This document shows positions 8,130-16,677 of a stretch of 64,000 nucleotides of DNA, piece after piece (position 1 is the stretch's first letter; the number at the start of each line of letters is the position of its first letter). The DNA comes from an uncultured Chloroflexus sp. (GTDB lineage: Bacteria; Chloroflexota; Chloroflexia; Chloroflexales; Chloroflexaceae). The DNA is taken from NCBI RefSeq assembly GCF_937951745.1, contig NZ_CALFBQ010000019.1:17151-81150 (forward strand). The letters are read 5' to 3'. The notes under the pieces were generated by a model, which saw only the letters and a program-made list of their open reading frames with translations, did not search any database and was not told the DNA's origin. The translations under genes were made by a program, and so were the position numbers.

Positions 8130-8879
8130 ATGGAGCTTGATCGCAGCCACTCGCGTGAATTGAGCGTCGCCCGCGTGTTGACGGCGCTAGCGCAGGGTGA
8201 GATGAACATCGAAGCGGCGATGCCGTACAGCAGCAACTACACCTTGCTTACCAGCATTGTGTACGAGGACCTGCATCTGTTGGCGGTGTATAAGCCGCAG
8301 CGCGGCGAGCGCCCGCTGTGGGATTTTCCGCGTGGCACACTCTACCGGCGCGAGGCAGCGGCGTATGTGGTCAGCGAGGCGCTCGGCTTTCATTTCGTAC
8401 CGCCGACTGTGGTACGCGATGGGCCATATGGGGTAGGTATGGTGCAGCTCTTCATTGACAATGATGAGGAGGTGCATCTGTTTACGATGTTGAAGCAGGG
8501 CGGTTACGAGCAGGAGATTAAACAGCTCTGCGCGTTTGATTGTCTGGTTAACAATGCTGATCGTAAGAGCGGCCACTGCCTACAAGGACGTGATGGTCGG
8601 TTATGGGCAATCGATCACGGTATCTGCTTTCATGTCGAACCCAAGCTGCGCACGGTGTTATGGGATTTTGTCGGTGAACCGTTGCCTGATGAGGTGATGG
8701 CAGCGTTTACCGCCTTTCGCCAGCAGCTCGAGCAGAATGATCAGGTGGCGCAAGCGCTGCACATGCTGCTCGATCGAGCTGAGGTGCGCGCATTGCGCCG
8801 CCGACTGAACAACTTGCTTGAGAGCGGTCGCTATCCGCCGCCCGGTCCCGGCCCGCACGTGCCTTGGCCGCCAGTGTGA
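8130..8879 (+). CDS. SCO1664-family protein (phosphatidylinositol-kinase-like fold)
   Basis: 249 aa. Segments YKPQRGERPLWDFP, LYRREAAAYVVSEALGF, DCLVNNADRKSGHCL and LWAIDHGICFH follow the order of an atypical PI3/4-kinase-like fold: an ATP-binding lysine, then N-A-D-R in the catalytic loop and I-D-H for the metal site. The family is uncharacterised but always sits beside a DUF3090 gene and a histidine phosphatase. ATG 8130 follows AAGGGGACGGT; an upstream in-frame TTG lacks a site. The protein has no membrane segment. Whether it phosphorylates a protein or a small molecule is unknown. Confidence 0.85.
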   Translation: MELDRSHSRELSVARVLTALAQGEMNIEAAMPYSSNYTLLTSIVYEDLHLLAVYKPQRGERPLWDFPRGTLYRREAAAYVVSEALGFHFVPPTVVRDGPYGVGMVQLFIDNDEEVHLFTMLKQGGYEQEIKQLCAFDCLVNNADRKSGHCLQGRDGRLWAIDHGICFHVEPKLRTVLWDFVGEPLPDEVMAAFTAFRQQLEQNDQVAQALHMLLDRAEVRALRRRLNNLLESGRYPPPGPGPHVPWPPV

Positions 8880-8980
8880 TGATTTGGCTCCCCTCCCAAT
8901 CCCCCCGCTAGGGAAGTGGTGCTGTTTACCGCCGAGGACGCGGAGGACGATCACTATCCCAATGATGCCGTGCCCTTGGT

Positions 8981-9098
8981 GGGGCCAGACGGCCGTCCGG
9001 CGCTAGGGCGGCTTGGTCCCCTTTGCGGCTTTGCATTAGACCTTCTGCACCCTTAGCGGGGCCGGACAATCGTCCGGCCCTATGGTGTCTTTGCGTTA
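8981..9098. repeat. Spacer with two related GC-rich palindromes and copies of the ACGCAAAG repeat
   Basis: Between the convergent SCO1664-type and GH3 genes, a perfect 9-bp stem GGGCCGGAC-aatc-GTCCGGCCC lies at 9059-9080. A related imperfect palindrome (GCCAGACGGCCGTCCGGC) lies at about 8993-9002. The first can act as a transcription stop in either direction, though it has no T-run. The CTTTGCG words at 9020 and 9088 belong to the dispersed repeat family. Confidence 0.55.
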
Positions 9099-9100
9099 CC

Positions 9101-11539
9101 CTACGCCACCAGCTCGAAAGGCGCGCTCAGCCGGATGTCTGCCGCCGAACGGCCCACCAACGCCACGAATGCACCCGGTTCGGCTACCCACCCCGGCCCT
9201 GCTGGATCGTAGTAGCTCAGCGCCTCGCGATCAATGGTGAACGTGACCGTTGTCGTTTCGCCGGGTTGCAGCGCGATCTTAGCAAAGCCTTTCAGCTCTT
9301 TGTCGGGGCGCATCAGCCGCGCTACGCTGTCACGCACGTAGAGTTGCACCACGTCCGTGCCGGGGCGTGAGCCAGTATTGGTGACATCAACGCTCACGGT
9401 GATTGTCTCGTCGGGTCGCATCGTTGTGGCTGAGAGGCGGAGATTGCGGTAAGCAAATGTGGTATAGCTCAACCCAAACCCAAACGGGAAGAGCGGTTCG
9501 ATGCCTTTGCGGTCGTAATAGCGGTAGCCAACAAACAAGCCCTCGCCGTACAGGACGTGGCCGTTTTCGCCGGGGTAATTGATGTAGGCCGGATTGTCGG
9601 CCAGCCGCTTGGGGAAGGTGGTGGGCAGGCGTCCACCCGGATCGGCTACTCCAAAGAGGACATCGGCAATCGCATTGCCCGCCTCTTGGCCGCCATACCA
9701 CGCGAGTACCACAGCTGCTACTTCGTCGAGCCAAGGCATGCGCAATGGAGAGCCAGCATTCAGTACCACGATAGTACGTGGATTGACCGCAGCTACTCGC
9801 TGAATGAGTTCGTTCTGTCGGCCCGGCAGCTCCATATCGCTGCGATCAAAGCCTTCGCTTTCCCACTCTTTGGTCAAGCCGGCAAAGACGATTGCCACCT
9901 GCGAGCGGGCGGCCAACGCCACTGCTTCCTCAATCGGATCATCCTCCCGTTCCGGCCAGAGACCAACCTGCACCGCGCGCCAGTTGCCGGGCGCTGGCCA
10001 GCGGTACTCGACCACCAAGCGGTAGCGCCGACTCGCCATCAGCGTTACCGTCTGGCGTTGCTCGTTGCCGTCCATCAGCTCTTTGTTCCAGCCATCTAGC
10101 ACCAGCTCATCATCGAGCCAGAGCCGGGCTTGCCCAATGCACGACAGCCCTAGTTGGTAGCGTCCACTCTGCGGCGGCAGTAAATCACAGCTTAGCCGGG
10201 TCGCGAAGGTGGCAAGGTTCAGATATTCGATCTGGTCGCCAAACCAACTCGCTTCGAGGGTCATCAGGCGATCGGTACGCACCGGCGCGCCGCTGAGGTC
10301 GAGATCGGTAAAGTAGTCGATCCGTACCCCGGACTGGTTGCTGCCGGGCACCCGAATCCACTCCGGATCGAGGTTGGGCAAGCGGCGGAAGATCGGCGTG
10401 CCGATGGCATAATCAATGACGCATTGCGCGCCGGCGCGAGCGCGGATGCCCTGCAACGGCGTGACGACATAGTGCGGCGCGACTTCCGAGCTGCCACCGC
10501 CCATGATCGCAGCCCAATGCGCATTGGCCCCGATCACGGCAATCGTTTGCGGGAGTTCGGGATTGAGCGGCAACACCTGCCCGTCATTCTTGAGCAACAC
10601 GATCGACTCGACGCCGGCCCGCCGGATAAGCGCGCGGTGTTCAGGCCGGTCGTTAGCCTGTTCCGCCGCCGGCGTAGGGTTGGCAAAGCCGCCGACCCGC
10701 TCAATGGTACGCAACAACCGGCGCACCTTATCATCGAGGTCAGCCTCGCTCAGATCTCCCCGCTCAATCGCCGCCAGCACATGCTCACGGCTTAGCCAGC
10801 GCGCCGGCCCCGGCATCTCTAGATCAAGACCGTTGCTGGTGGCGCGCTCGCTGTAGGTGCCGTACCAGTCTGACATCACCAACCCATCGAACTGCCATTC
10901 GCCCTTGAGAGTCTCCACCAGCAACCGACGGTTTTCGCTGGCCCAGACACCGTTGATCCGGTTATAAGCCGACATGATCGTCCACGGCTTGGCCTGCTTG
11001 ATCGCCATCTCGAATGGGCGCAGATAAATTTCACGCAGTGGTCGCTCACCCACGTCAGAACTCATACTAAATCGCTCGAATTCCGAATCGTTGCAGACGA
11101 AGTGCTTAATGCACGCCCCCACACCTCTGCTCTGCAAGCCGGTGATGTAGGCCGAAGCCATCACGCCGGTGAGGTAGGGATCTTCGGAAAAGCACTCGAA
11201 GTTACGCCCGGCTAGGGGCGAGCGATGAATGTTAACGGTTGGCGCGAGCAAAATGTGTGCGCCCTTGTCTTTCGTTTCGGTGGCCAGCGCCTCGCCGATC
11301 TCGCGTATCAGTTCTGGGTTCCACGTTGCGCCCATCGCCACGCCGACCGGGAAACAGGCCGAAGGATGGGAGCCGTTACGGCTAGCGCCGCGTGCGCCGT
11401 TAGGGCCATCGGTAACTTTAATTGCCGGAATGCCGAGGCGCGGGATTGCGACGGTGTGCCACGCATCGGCCCCGGCCACGAGCGCAATCTTCTCGTCGAG
11501 TGTGAGTTGCGCAAGGAGTGTTTCGGTGTGATTAGTCAT
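9101..11539 (-). CDS. Glycoside hydrolase family 3 beta-glucosidase with PA14 insert
   Basis: 812-aa GH3 enzyme without signal peptide, so cytoplasmic. Order: TIM barrel with KVTDGPNGARG and the catalytic nucleophile Asp224 in VMSDWYG; alpha/beta sandwich (ESIVLLKNDGQVLPL); a PA14 insert at about 395-540 (GVRIDYFTDLDLSG, YQLGLSCIGQARLWLDDELV); and a C-terminal fibronectin-III-like domain (DVTNTGSRPGTDVVQLYVRD). It cleaves terminal beta-linked glucose from oligosaccharides. ATG 11539 follows AGAGGA; the frame stays open upstream, but into non-homologous sequence. It is the last gene of the beta-glucan locus and probably finishes digestion of imported oligomers. Confidence 0.92.
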   Translation of the reverse strand: MTNHTETLLAQLTLDEKIALVAGADAWHTVAIPRLGIPAIKVTDGPNGARGASRNGSHPSACFPVGVAMGATWNPELIREIGEALATETKDKGAHILLAPTVNIHRSPLAGRNFECFSEDPYLTGVMASAYITGLQSRGVGACIKHFVCNDSEFERFSMSSDVGERPLREIYLRPFEMAIKQAKPWTIMSAYNRINGVWASENRRLLVETLKGEWQFDGLVMSDWYGTYSERATSNGLDLEMPGPARWLSREHVLAAIERGDLSEADLDDKVRRLLRTIERVGGFANPTPAAEQANDRPEHRALIRRAGVESIVLLKNDGQVLPLNPELPQTIAVIGANAHWAAIMGGGSSEVAPHYVVTPLQGIRARAGAQCVIDYAIGTPIFRRLPNLDPEWIRVPGSNQSGVRIDYFTDLDLSGAPVRTDRLMTLEASWFGDQIEYLNLATFATRLSCDLLPPQSGRYQLGLSCIGQARLWLDDELVLDGWNKELMDGNEQRQTVTLMASRRYRLVVEYRWPAPGNWRAVQVGLWPEREDDPIEEAVALAARSQVAIVFAGLTKEWESEGFDRSDMELPGRQNELIQRVAAVNPRTIVVLNAGSPLRMPWLDEVAAVVLAWYGGQEAGNAIADVLFGVADPGGRLPTTFPKRLADNPAYINYPGENGHVLYGEGLFVGYRYYDRKGIEPLFPFGFGLSYTTFAYRNLRLSATTMRPDETITVSVDVTNTGSRPGTDVVQLYVRDSVARLMRPDKELKGFAKIALQPGETTTVTFTIDREALSYYDPAGPGWVAEPGAFVALVGRSAADIRLSAPFELVA

Positions 11540-11733
11540 GATGTTCCTCTGGGTGAATGTTAAGGATAGCCGCAAAGAGACGCAAACAGATCTTGATGTC
11601 GATGCTCGCCGATCCGCCGGCGCCCATCGATTGTCATCGCTAGAGCGCGGAACGCCCGCAATCTTGCGCATCATGGCGAACAATATGCACCCGCTAGCCG
11701 CCTGTCAACCAACTCAACTATGGCGCGGGCCGT

Positions 11734-12567
11734 TCACCCGTTCTTTTGATACACCCGTACATAATCAATCAACATCTGCTGCGGGAAGACGGTTGTTTCA
11801 TCGGGATACCCCGGCCAGTTGCCGCCTACCGCCAGATTGAGAATGATAAAGAACGGATGATCGAACACCCACTCGCCCGGCGTTTGATCGCGGCGCAGGG
11901 TATGGTAGAGCTGGTCGTCAACGTACCACCGGATTTCGTCCGGCTCCCATTCCACAGCATAGAGATGAAAGTCATCGGCTAACGACACTGGGCTGGTAAA
12001 CGATTTGGTAATCGCGTTGCCGGCGGAATAGCCGGGGCCATGCACCGAGCCATGCACGGTCATCGGGTCGCCAATGTTCTCCATAATGTCAATCTCGCCG
12101 CAGTTGGGCCAGCGCGCCGTCGCAATATTCTCGCCGAGCATCCAGAAGGCGGGCCAGATTCCTTTGCCGCCGGATGGCAGCTTGATGCGCGCCTCGATCC
12201 GGCCATACGTCCATGCGTGTAGGTAATGGGTCTTGATCCGGGCGGACGTATATTCCCACGCTAGATACTCTTCGTTACGGGCCTCGATCACCAGCGCGCC
12301 GTTTTCGATCCGCGCGTTTTCAGGCCGGTCGGTGTAAAATTGCAACTCGTTATTGCCCCAGCCACCGGCGCCCTTGTCAAACAGCCAATTGCGCGGATTG
12401 AGCGCCTCGCCGTCGAACTCATCACTCCAGACCAGCGTCCATGGCGAGACGGTTGGCACCGGTTTCAACGGGGCTGGCGCTGTCGGCGCGGTCGCGCATC
12501 CTGCCAGCAGCAGCACCAGCCAAAGCAAGCAGAGATGTTGAGTTATTTGCATTCGTAGGTACAACAC
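11734..12567 (-). CDS. GH16 endo-beta-1,3-glucanase (laminarinase-type) lipoprotein
   Basis: About 277 aa. The N-terminus is a lipoprotein signal with lipobox LAGC, so the enzyme should sit on the outer face of the membrane. The GH16 active site reads GEIDIMEN, with nucleophile Glu158, Asp160 and acid/base Glu163. WSDEFDG and LQFYTDRPENARIENG are family landmarks. The domain is of the beta-1,3(-1,4)-glucanase type. A GTG at 12567 has AGGAA in front of it; an ATG at 12552 would still leave a full signal peptide, so the start is uncertain by five codons. The enzyme should cut glucan chains into pieces for the exo-acting GH3 next to it and the transporter. Confidence 0.9.
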   Translation of the reverse strand: MLYLRMQITQHLCLLWLVLLLAGCATAPTAPAPLKPVPTVSPWTLVWSDEFDGEALNPRNWLFDKGAGGWGNNELQFYTDRPENARIENGALVIEARNEEYLAWEYTSARIKTHYLHAWTYGRIEARIKLPSGGKGIWPAFWMLGENIATARWPNCGEIDIMENIGDPMTVHGSVHGPGYSAGNAITKSFTSPVSLADDFHLYAVEWEPDEIRWYVDDQLYHTLRRDQTPGEWVFDHPFFIILNLAVGGNWPGYPDETTVFPQQMLIDYVRVYQKNG

Positions 12568-12597
12568 CGTCGTATTCCTGTGTAAACGGGTTACTGG

Positions 12598-14454
12598 CTA
12601 AGGAGTCAAGCCAAATCCATACGGAAAGAGCGGCTCGCCATTGCCGCTTCCCAACGGCAATTGGTCTAGACTACGCGGCCAAGTCACCGGCAAGCGTCCG
12701 CGGAAGGGCCGGTCGCCGAAGAGGACATCGGCCACGCCGGCGCCTTCACTACCCGGCAGCCACGCGACGACTAAGGCGTCCCAACGGGGTAGCGAATCGG
12801 TAACGATGAGCGGTCGTCCGGCAATGAGCACTACCACCAAGCGCGCACACGTTTCTTCCATGCGGTACAACACTCGTTGTTCGTTGATCGGGAGGCTCAG
12901 GCTGGCGCTATCGCCGCGCCCTTCGGCGTAAGGCAACTCGCCAACCACGGCGATGCATACCGCATCGGCGGCGCCCGGATCACCCGTAAAGCGACCGTGT
13001 TCGTTGTATTCAACGACTGTCTGCGGTGAGACCGCAGCCTGAATACCGGCCAAAATAGTGGTGCCGGGAATAATAGAACCAACCCGTCCCTGCCACTCGA
13101 TCGTCCAGCCGCCAGCTTGGATGCCGAGATCGTTGGCAGCTTGACCACCAATGTAAAGGTGTCGAATATCTTTAGTCAACGGGAGCAGTTGCTGTTCGTT
13201 TTTGAGTAACACCAGCGACTCGGCGACTGCTGTGCGGGCTAGTTCGCGGTGCATGGTGCTGCCGATCTGCGGTAGCAAATTGGTCTGAGCAAAGGGCTGC
13301 TCGAACAGACCCATCGCGAACTTGACGGTCAAGATGCGGCGCACAGCGTCGTTGATCCGCTCTTCGCTCACTGCTCCCGCCTCTACCGCCCGCGTCAAAG
13401 CGTTGATAAAGCGCCGAGCATCGTAAGGAACCATGTTCATATCAATCCCGGCATTGATGGCGGTTATCACAGCGCGATCGTAGTTGGGGTCAATCTGGTC
13501 GATGGCTGCCCAATCAGAGACGACAAACCCACTGAACCCCAACTCTTGCTTGAGCACATCGCTCAGCCAATACGAGCTAGCATGCATCTTTTGACCGTTC
13601 CAGCTCGAATATGACGCCATGATCACCTGTGCTCCGGCTGCGATGGTGGCGCGGTAGGGCGGCAAATGCACAGCGCGCAGGATGGCTTCGTCACCCATCG
13701 TTTCACCCTGATCAAGCTGGTAGTTTTCGGTCGTTGATGACCCCCACGCCGTGCCGCCGTCGCCGAGGTAGTGCTTGGGAGTTCCGATCACCCGATTAGG
13801 GGCAGCGATGTCAGGGGCTTGCAACCCGCGCACGAAAGCGGCAGCCAGTGTGGCCACGTGGTCAGGCCGTTCGGCATAACCCTCATACGTTCGCCCCCAG
13901 CGCACATCTCGCACGACCATGACGCCCGGTGCATAGTTCCAGAAAACCCCGGTTGCCGCCATCTCGGTAGCGGTAGCTCGCCCAATCTGCTCAACCAGCA
14001 CCGGATTGTTCGCTGCCCCTAGCCCGATGTTGTGTGGAAAAATCACCGCACCGTAGAGATTGTTATGTCCATGCACGCCGTCAGCGCCATAGATGATTGG
14101 AATGCCGAGCCGCGTGCTCAGTGCTGCGTGTTGAAAGGTATTGACCATCTCGGCCCATGCTGCCGGTGAGTTGTCGGTGGCGGGGTAGCCGCCACCCCCA
14201 CTGAGCACACCGCCAATAAACAGATCGCGCACCTGATCAGCCGTAAGACTATTTTTCTCGATCAGGGTCATCTGCCCAATCTTTTCGGCCAGCGTCATCC
14301 GTTGCAACAAATCTTCGACCCGTGCAGGAATAGGTACTGCCGGATCACGATAGATTGCGATGGTGACGGTTGGCGAGGGGGCCGTCATGGCTCCACCGCA
14401 TGCGCTGAGCATTGCCAACATCCATGGAAGCAAGAGGAACGATCGCCATCGCAT
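12598..14454 (-). CDS. Exported GH3 beta-glucosidase/exo-glucanase lipoprotein
   Basis: 618 aa with an N-terminal lipoprotein signal (MRWRSFLLLPW.., lipobox LSAC). The barrel has GADGVHGHNN and RDVRWGRTYEGYAE, with nucleophile Asp314 in GFVVSDWAAID. The second domain has ESLVLLKNEQQLLPL. It lacks the PA14 and fibronectin-III modules of the neighbouring GH3 and resembles exo-1,3/1,4-beta-glucosidases such as barley ExoI. ATG 14454 lies 8 bp after the permease stop, with AGGCAG upstream, so the genes are one transcript. It works outside the cytoplasm, in contrast to the 9101-11539 enzyme. Confidence 0.9.
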   Translation of the reverse strand: MRWRSFLLLPWMLAMLSACGGAMTAPSPTVTIAIYRDPAVPIPARVEDLLQRMTLAEKIGQMTLIEKNSLTADQVRDLFIGGVLSGGGGYPATDNSPAAWAEMVNTFQHAALSTRLGIPIIYGADGVHGHNNLYGAVIFPHNIGLGAANNPVLVEQIGRATATEMAATGVFWNYAPGVMVVRDVRWGRTYEGYAERPDHVATLAAAFVRGLQAPDIAAPNRVIGTPKHYLGDGGTAWGSSTTENYQLDQGETMGDEAILRAVHLPPYRATIAAGAQVIMASYSSWNGQKMHASSYWLSDVLKQELGFSGFVVSDWAAIDQIDPNYDRAVITAINAGIDMNMVPYDARRFINALTRAVEAGAVSEERINDAVRRILTVKFAMGLFEQPFAQTNLLPQIGSTMHRELARTAVAESLVLLKNEQQLLPLTKDIRHLYIGGQAANDLGIQAGGWTIEWQGRVGSIIPGTTILAGIQAAVSPQTVVEYNEHGRFTGDPGAADAVCIAVVGELPYAEGRGDSASLSLPINEQRVLYRMEETCARLVVVLIAGRPLIVTDSLPRWDALVVAWLPGSEGAGVADVLFGDRPFRGRLPVTWPRSLDQLPLGSGNGEPLFPYGFGLTP

Positions 14455-14461
14455 ACGCTGC

Positions 14462-15520
14462 CTACTTTTCAATATTGGTAATCACCACACCTTCGAGGAA
14501 GATGCGCTGGGCAAAGAAAAAGACGACAATGGGAATGACTGCCGAGATGAGCGATGCCGCCTGAATCAGGTTGGCCGACTGCGAGTAGAGATTGTTGAAC
14601 GCGGTCAGGCCAACGGTAATCGGGAACTTATCAGGATGGCCGGCCAGATAGATCAACGGGCCGAAGAAGTCGTTCCACGCCCAGAAGAAGTGGAAGAGGG
14701 CGACGGCGGTGAGGGCTGGACGCGACATCGGCAAGATAATCGAGAAAAAGATACGGAGCGGGCTAGCGCCGTCGATCTGAGCTGCCTCTTCTAGATCGCG
14801 CGGAATGCCAAGGAAGAACTGGCGCAGCAAAAAGACGTTGGTACCCCACGAGAAAAACGCCGGCACAATCAACGGTAACCACGTGCCCACCCAGCCGATC
14901 TGCAAGAAGACAAAGTAGGTGGGAATCAATGTCACTGCGCCGGGCAGGATTACCGTCGAGAGCATAATCATAAAGAGAATGTTCTTACCGGGAATGCGAA
15001 ACCGGGCAAAGCCGTAAGCGACCAGCGCCGCCGACAGTACTGCGCCAAAGGTGGTGATACCGGCGTACATCAGTGTGTTGCGCAACAGGTTCGGAAAGTT
15101 GATCGTGTTCCATGCCCGGGTGAAGTTATTCCATTGAATATCGAGTACCCATGAACGTTCGAGTTGTCGCCACTGCCCTTGCCATTCAAACGGCCCTGCC
15201 GCCGGATTTTCTGGATCGACAAACAAGCTGCTTTGGCGGCCGGGACGGTAGAGCGCCAATTCCCGAATCTCGCCATCAATCGGGACGAGATACACGTCAT
15301 ACGCCTTGCCTTCGTATTCGAAGGTACGTTCGCGAGCCGGCCACCACGGCGCGCCGGTTTTGGCGATCTGGCTGTCGGTTTTGACGGCCGTGGTGATGCC
15401 GTAGACCATCGGGATCAAGAACAGGGTCAGCACTGCGATGGTAAGGCTGGTCAGGGCGATACGTGTAAGCGCGACTCGCGTCGCTTTGGGCAAGGTCGTC
15501 AATTGTTGTGCGCGTACCAT
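14462..15520 (-). CDS. Carbohydrate ABC transporter permease (MalG type)
   Basis: 352-aa inner-membrane permease of a sugar ABC importer. Six membrane helices are visible, and the EAA loop that docks the ATPase reads EEAAQIDGASPLRIFFSIILPMSRPA. There is an unusually long extracytoplasmic insert of about 100 residues after helix 1 (charged, with YEGKAYDVYLVPIDG). It ends ITNIEK, a standard MalG tail. ATG 15520 overlaps the stop of the other permease by four bases and has GGAGGAAC before it. No ATPase gene is in this operon, so a shared MsmK-like ATPase elsewhere is expected. Confidence 0.9.
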   Translation of the reverse strand: MVRAQQLTTLPKATRVALTRIALTSLTIAVLTLFLIPMVYGITTAVKTDSQIAKTGAPWWPARERTFEYEGKAYDVYLVPIDGEIRELALYRPGRQSSLFVDPENPAAGPFEWQGQWRQLERSWVLDIQWNNFTRAWNTINFPNLLRNTLMYAGITTFGAVLSAALVAYGFARFRIPGKNILFMIMLSTVILPGAVTLIPTYFVFLQIGWVGTWLPLIVPAFFSWGTNVFLLRQFFLGIPRDLEEAAQIDGASPLRIFFSIILPMSRPALTAVALFHFFWAWNDFFGPLIYLAGHPDKFPITVGLTAFNNLYSQSANLIQAASLISAVIPIVVFFFAQRIFLEGVVITNIEK

Positions 15521-16509
15521 CACCGTTCCTCCCCTGCGTAAAAGACCCAGAAGCGCGAGGTGCCAAAGAGCACGATCGTAATGATCATGGCGATAATCAA
15601 CATGAGCCATGCCAGCGTCGCGCCGTAGCCCATGCTAAAAAAGCTGAACGACTGCTTGTAGAAGTAGACCATAAAGAAGCGGGTCATGCCTTCAGGGAAG
15701 CCGGTGCCGCCATTGAGGACGAAGGGGGCGAGGAAGTATTGCAACGAACCGATGACCCCTAACACCAGTTGATAGAAGATGACCGGTGTAATTAGCGGAA
15801 TGGTGATAAAGATCAGGCGTTGAAACCAGTTGGCGCCGTCAATCTGGGCTGCTTCGTAGAGTTCGGTTGGCACGCCTTGCAAGCCGGCCAGAAAGATGAT
15901 CATCGCATTGCCGACACCCCATAACCCGAACATCGTGTAGGCATAATAGACCAGATTAGGGTCGGCCAGCCAGCGTAAGCCTTGCGTGCCGGTAGCGCGA
16001 ATGCCGGTTAGTCGCTCGATGATCACATTGATCCAGCCGGTCTGTTCATTAAGGACGCCATTCCAGATGAGCACTGTTGCTACGAGCGGGATCATGGTCG
16101 GCATGTAGAACAGCGTGCGGTAGACGCTCTTGCCCAAGACGTGCTCGGAGTTGAGCAACACCGCCAGAAAGAGTGAGAAGAGTAACGAGATTGGTAATGA
16201 AATGGCGGCAAAATGAAATGTGCGGCGCAGCGACAGCCAGACCTCGGTATCTTGAAACAACGCCCGCTGCCAATTGGCAAAACCGATAAAGCGCGCTTGA
16301 TCAGGTGTGGCTGGGTTGAAATCGTAGAGCGAAAAACCGAACGATGCAATCATTGGCAATAGGTAAAAGAGCAGAAAGCCAACGATCCATGGACTAATGA
16401 AGAATAAGCCCCAACGGATCTCTTTCTTTTCTAATCTGCTCAGCCGACGCCGTTTCGTTGTGGCGGTCTGCTTGCGTAATATGCCGCTGAGTTCTGGTAA
16501 GGGAGCCAT
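15520..16509 (-). CDS. Carbohydrate ABC transporter permease (MalF type)
   Basis: 329-aa membrane protein with six helices and an EAA loop (LYEAAQIDGANWFQRLIFITIPLITP). It pairs with the adjacent MalG-type permease to form the channel of the sugar importer. The basic N-terminus (KRRRLSRLEKKEIRWG) fits the positive-inside rule. An in-frame GTG lies two codons upstream, but ATG 16509 sits seven bases from AAGGAGG and is preferred. A hairpin separates it from the binding-protein gene, which would let the binding protein be made in excess. Confidence 0.9.
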   Translation of the reverse strand: MAPLPELSGILRKQTATTKRRRLSRLEKKEIRWGLFFISPWIVGFLLFYLLPMIASFGFSLYDFNPATPDQARFIGFANWQRALFQDTEVWLSLRRTFHFAAISLPISLLFSLFLAVLLNSEHVLGKSVYRTLFYMPTMIPLVATVLIWNGVLNEQTGWINVIIERLTGIRATGTQGLRWLADPNLVYYAYTMFGLWGVGNAMIIFLAGLQGVPTELYEAAQIDGANWFQRLIFITIPLITPVIFYQLVLGVIGSLQYFLAPFVLNGGTGFPEGMTRFFMVYFYKQSFSFFSMGYGATLAWLMLIIAMIITIVLFGTSRFWVFYAGEER

Positions 16510-16635
16510 TGTCACGCCTCCTTGTCGGCAGGGTGGGGCAGGGTGGTACGAGTATACCGTTCTACCTTCAACCCAACACCTTCCTCATCTTGCGCCGTTG
16601 ATATAGTGCGTCAACGTGGTCTCGTCATTGATGAC

Positions 16636-16660
16636 GGCCCTGCGACTGCCTAGCAGGGCC
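16636..16660 (-). terminator. Hairpin between sugar-binding protein and permease genes
   Basis: GGCCCTGC (16636-16643) pairs with GCAGGGCC (16653-16660) over a 9-base loop; flanking GACGGC/GCCGTC could lengthen the stem with one bulge. It follows the binding-protein stop at 16678 on the minus strand and has no long T-run. A partial terminator or 3'-end stabiliser is the usual arrangement in sugar-importer operons. Confidence 0.55.
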
Positions 16661-16677
16661 GCCGTCGTGTAAAGTGA

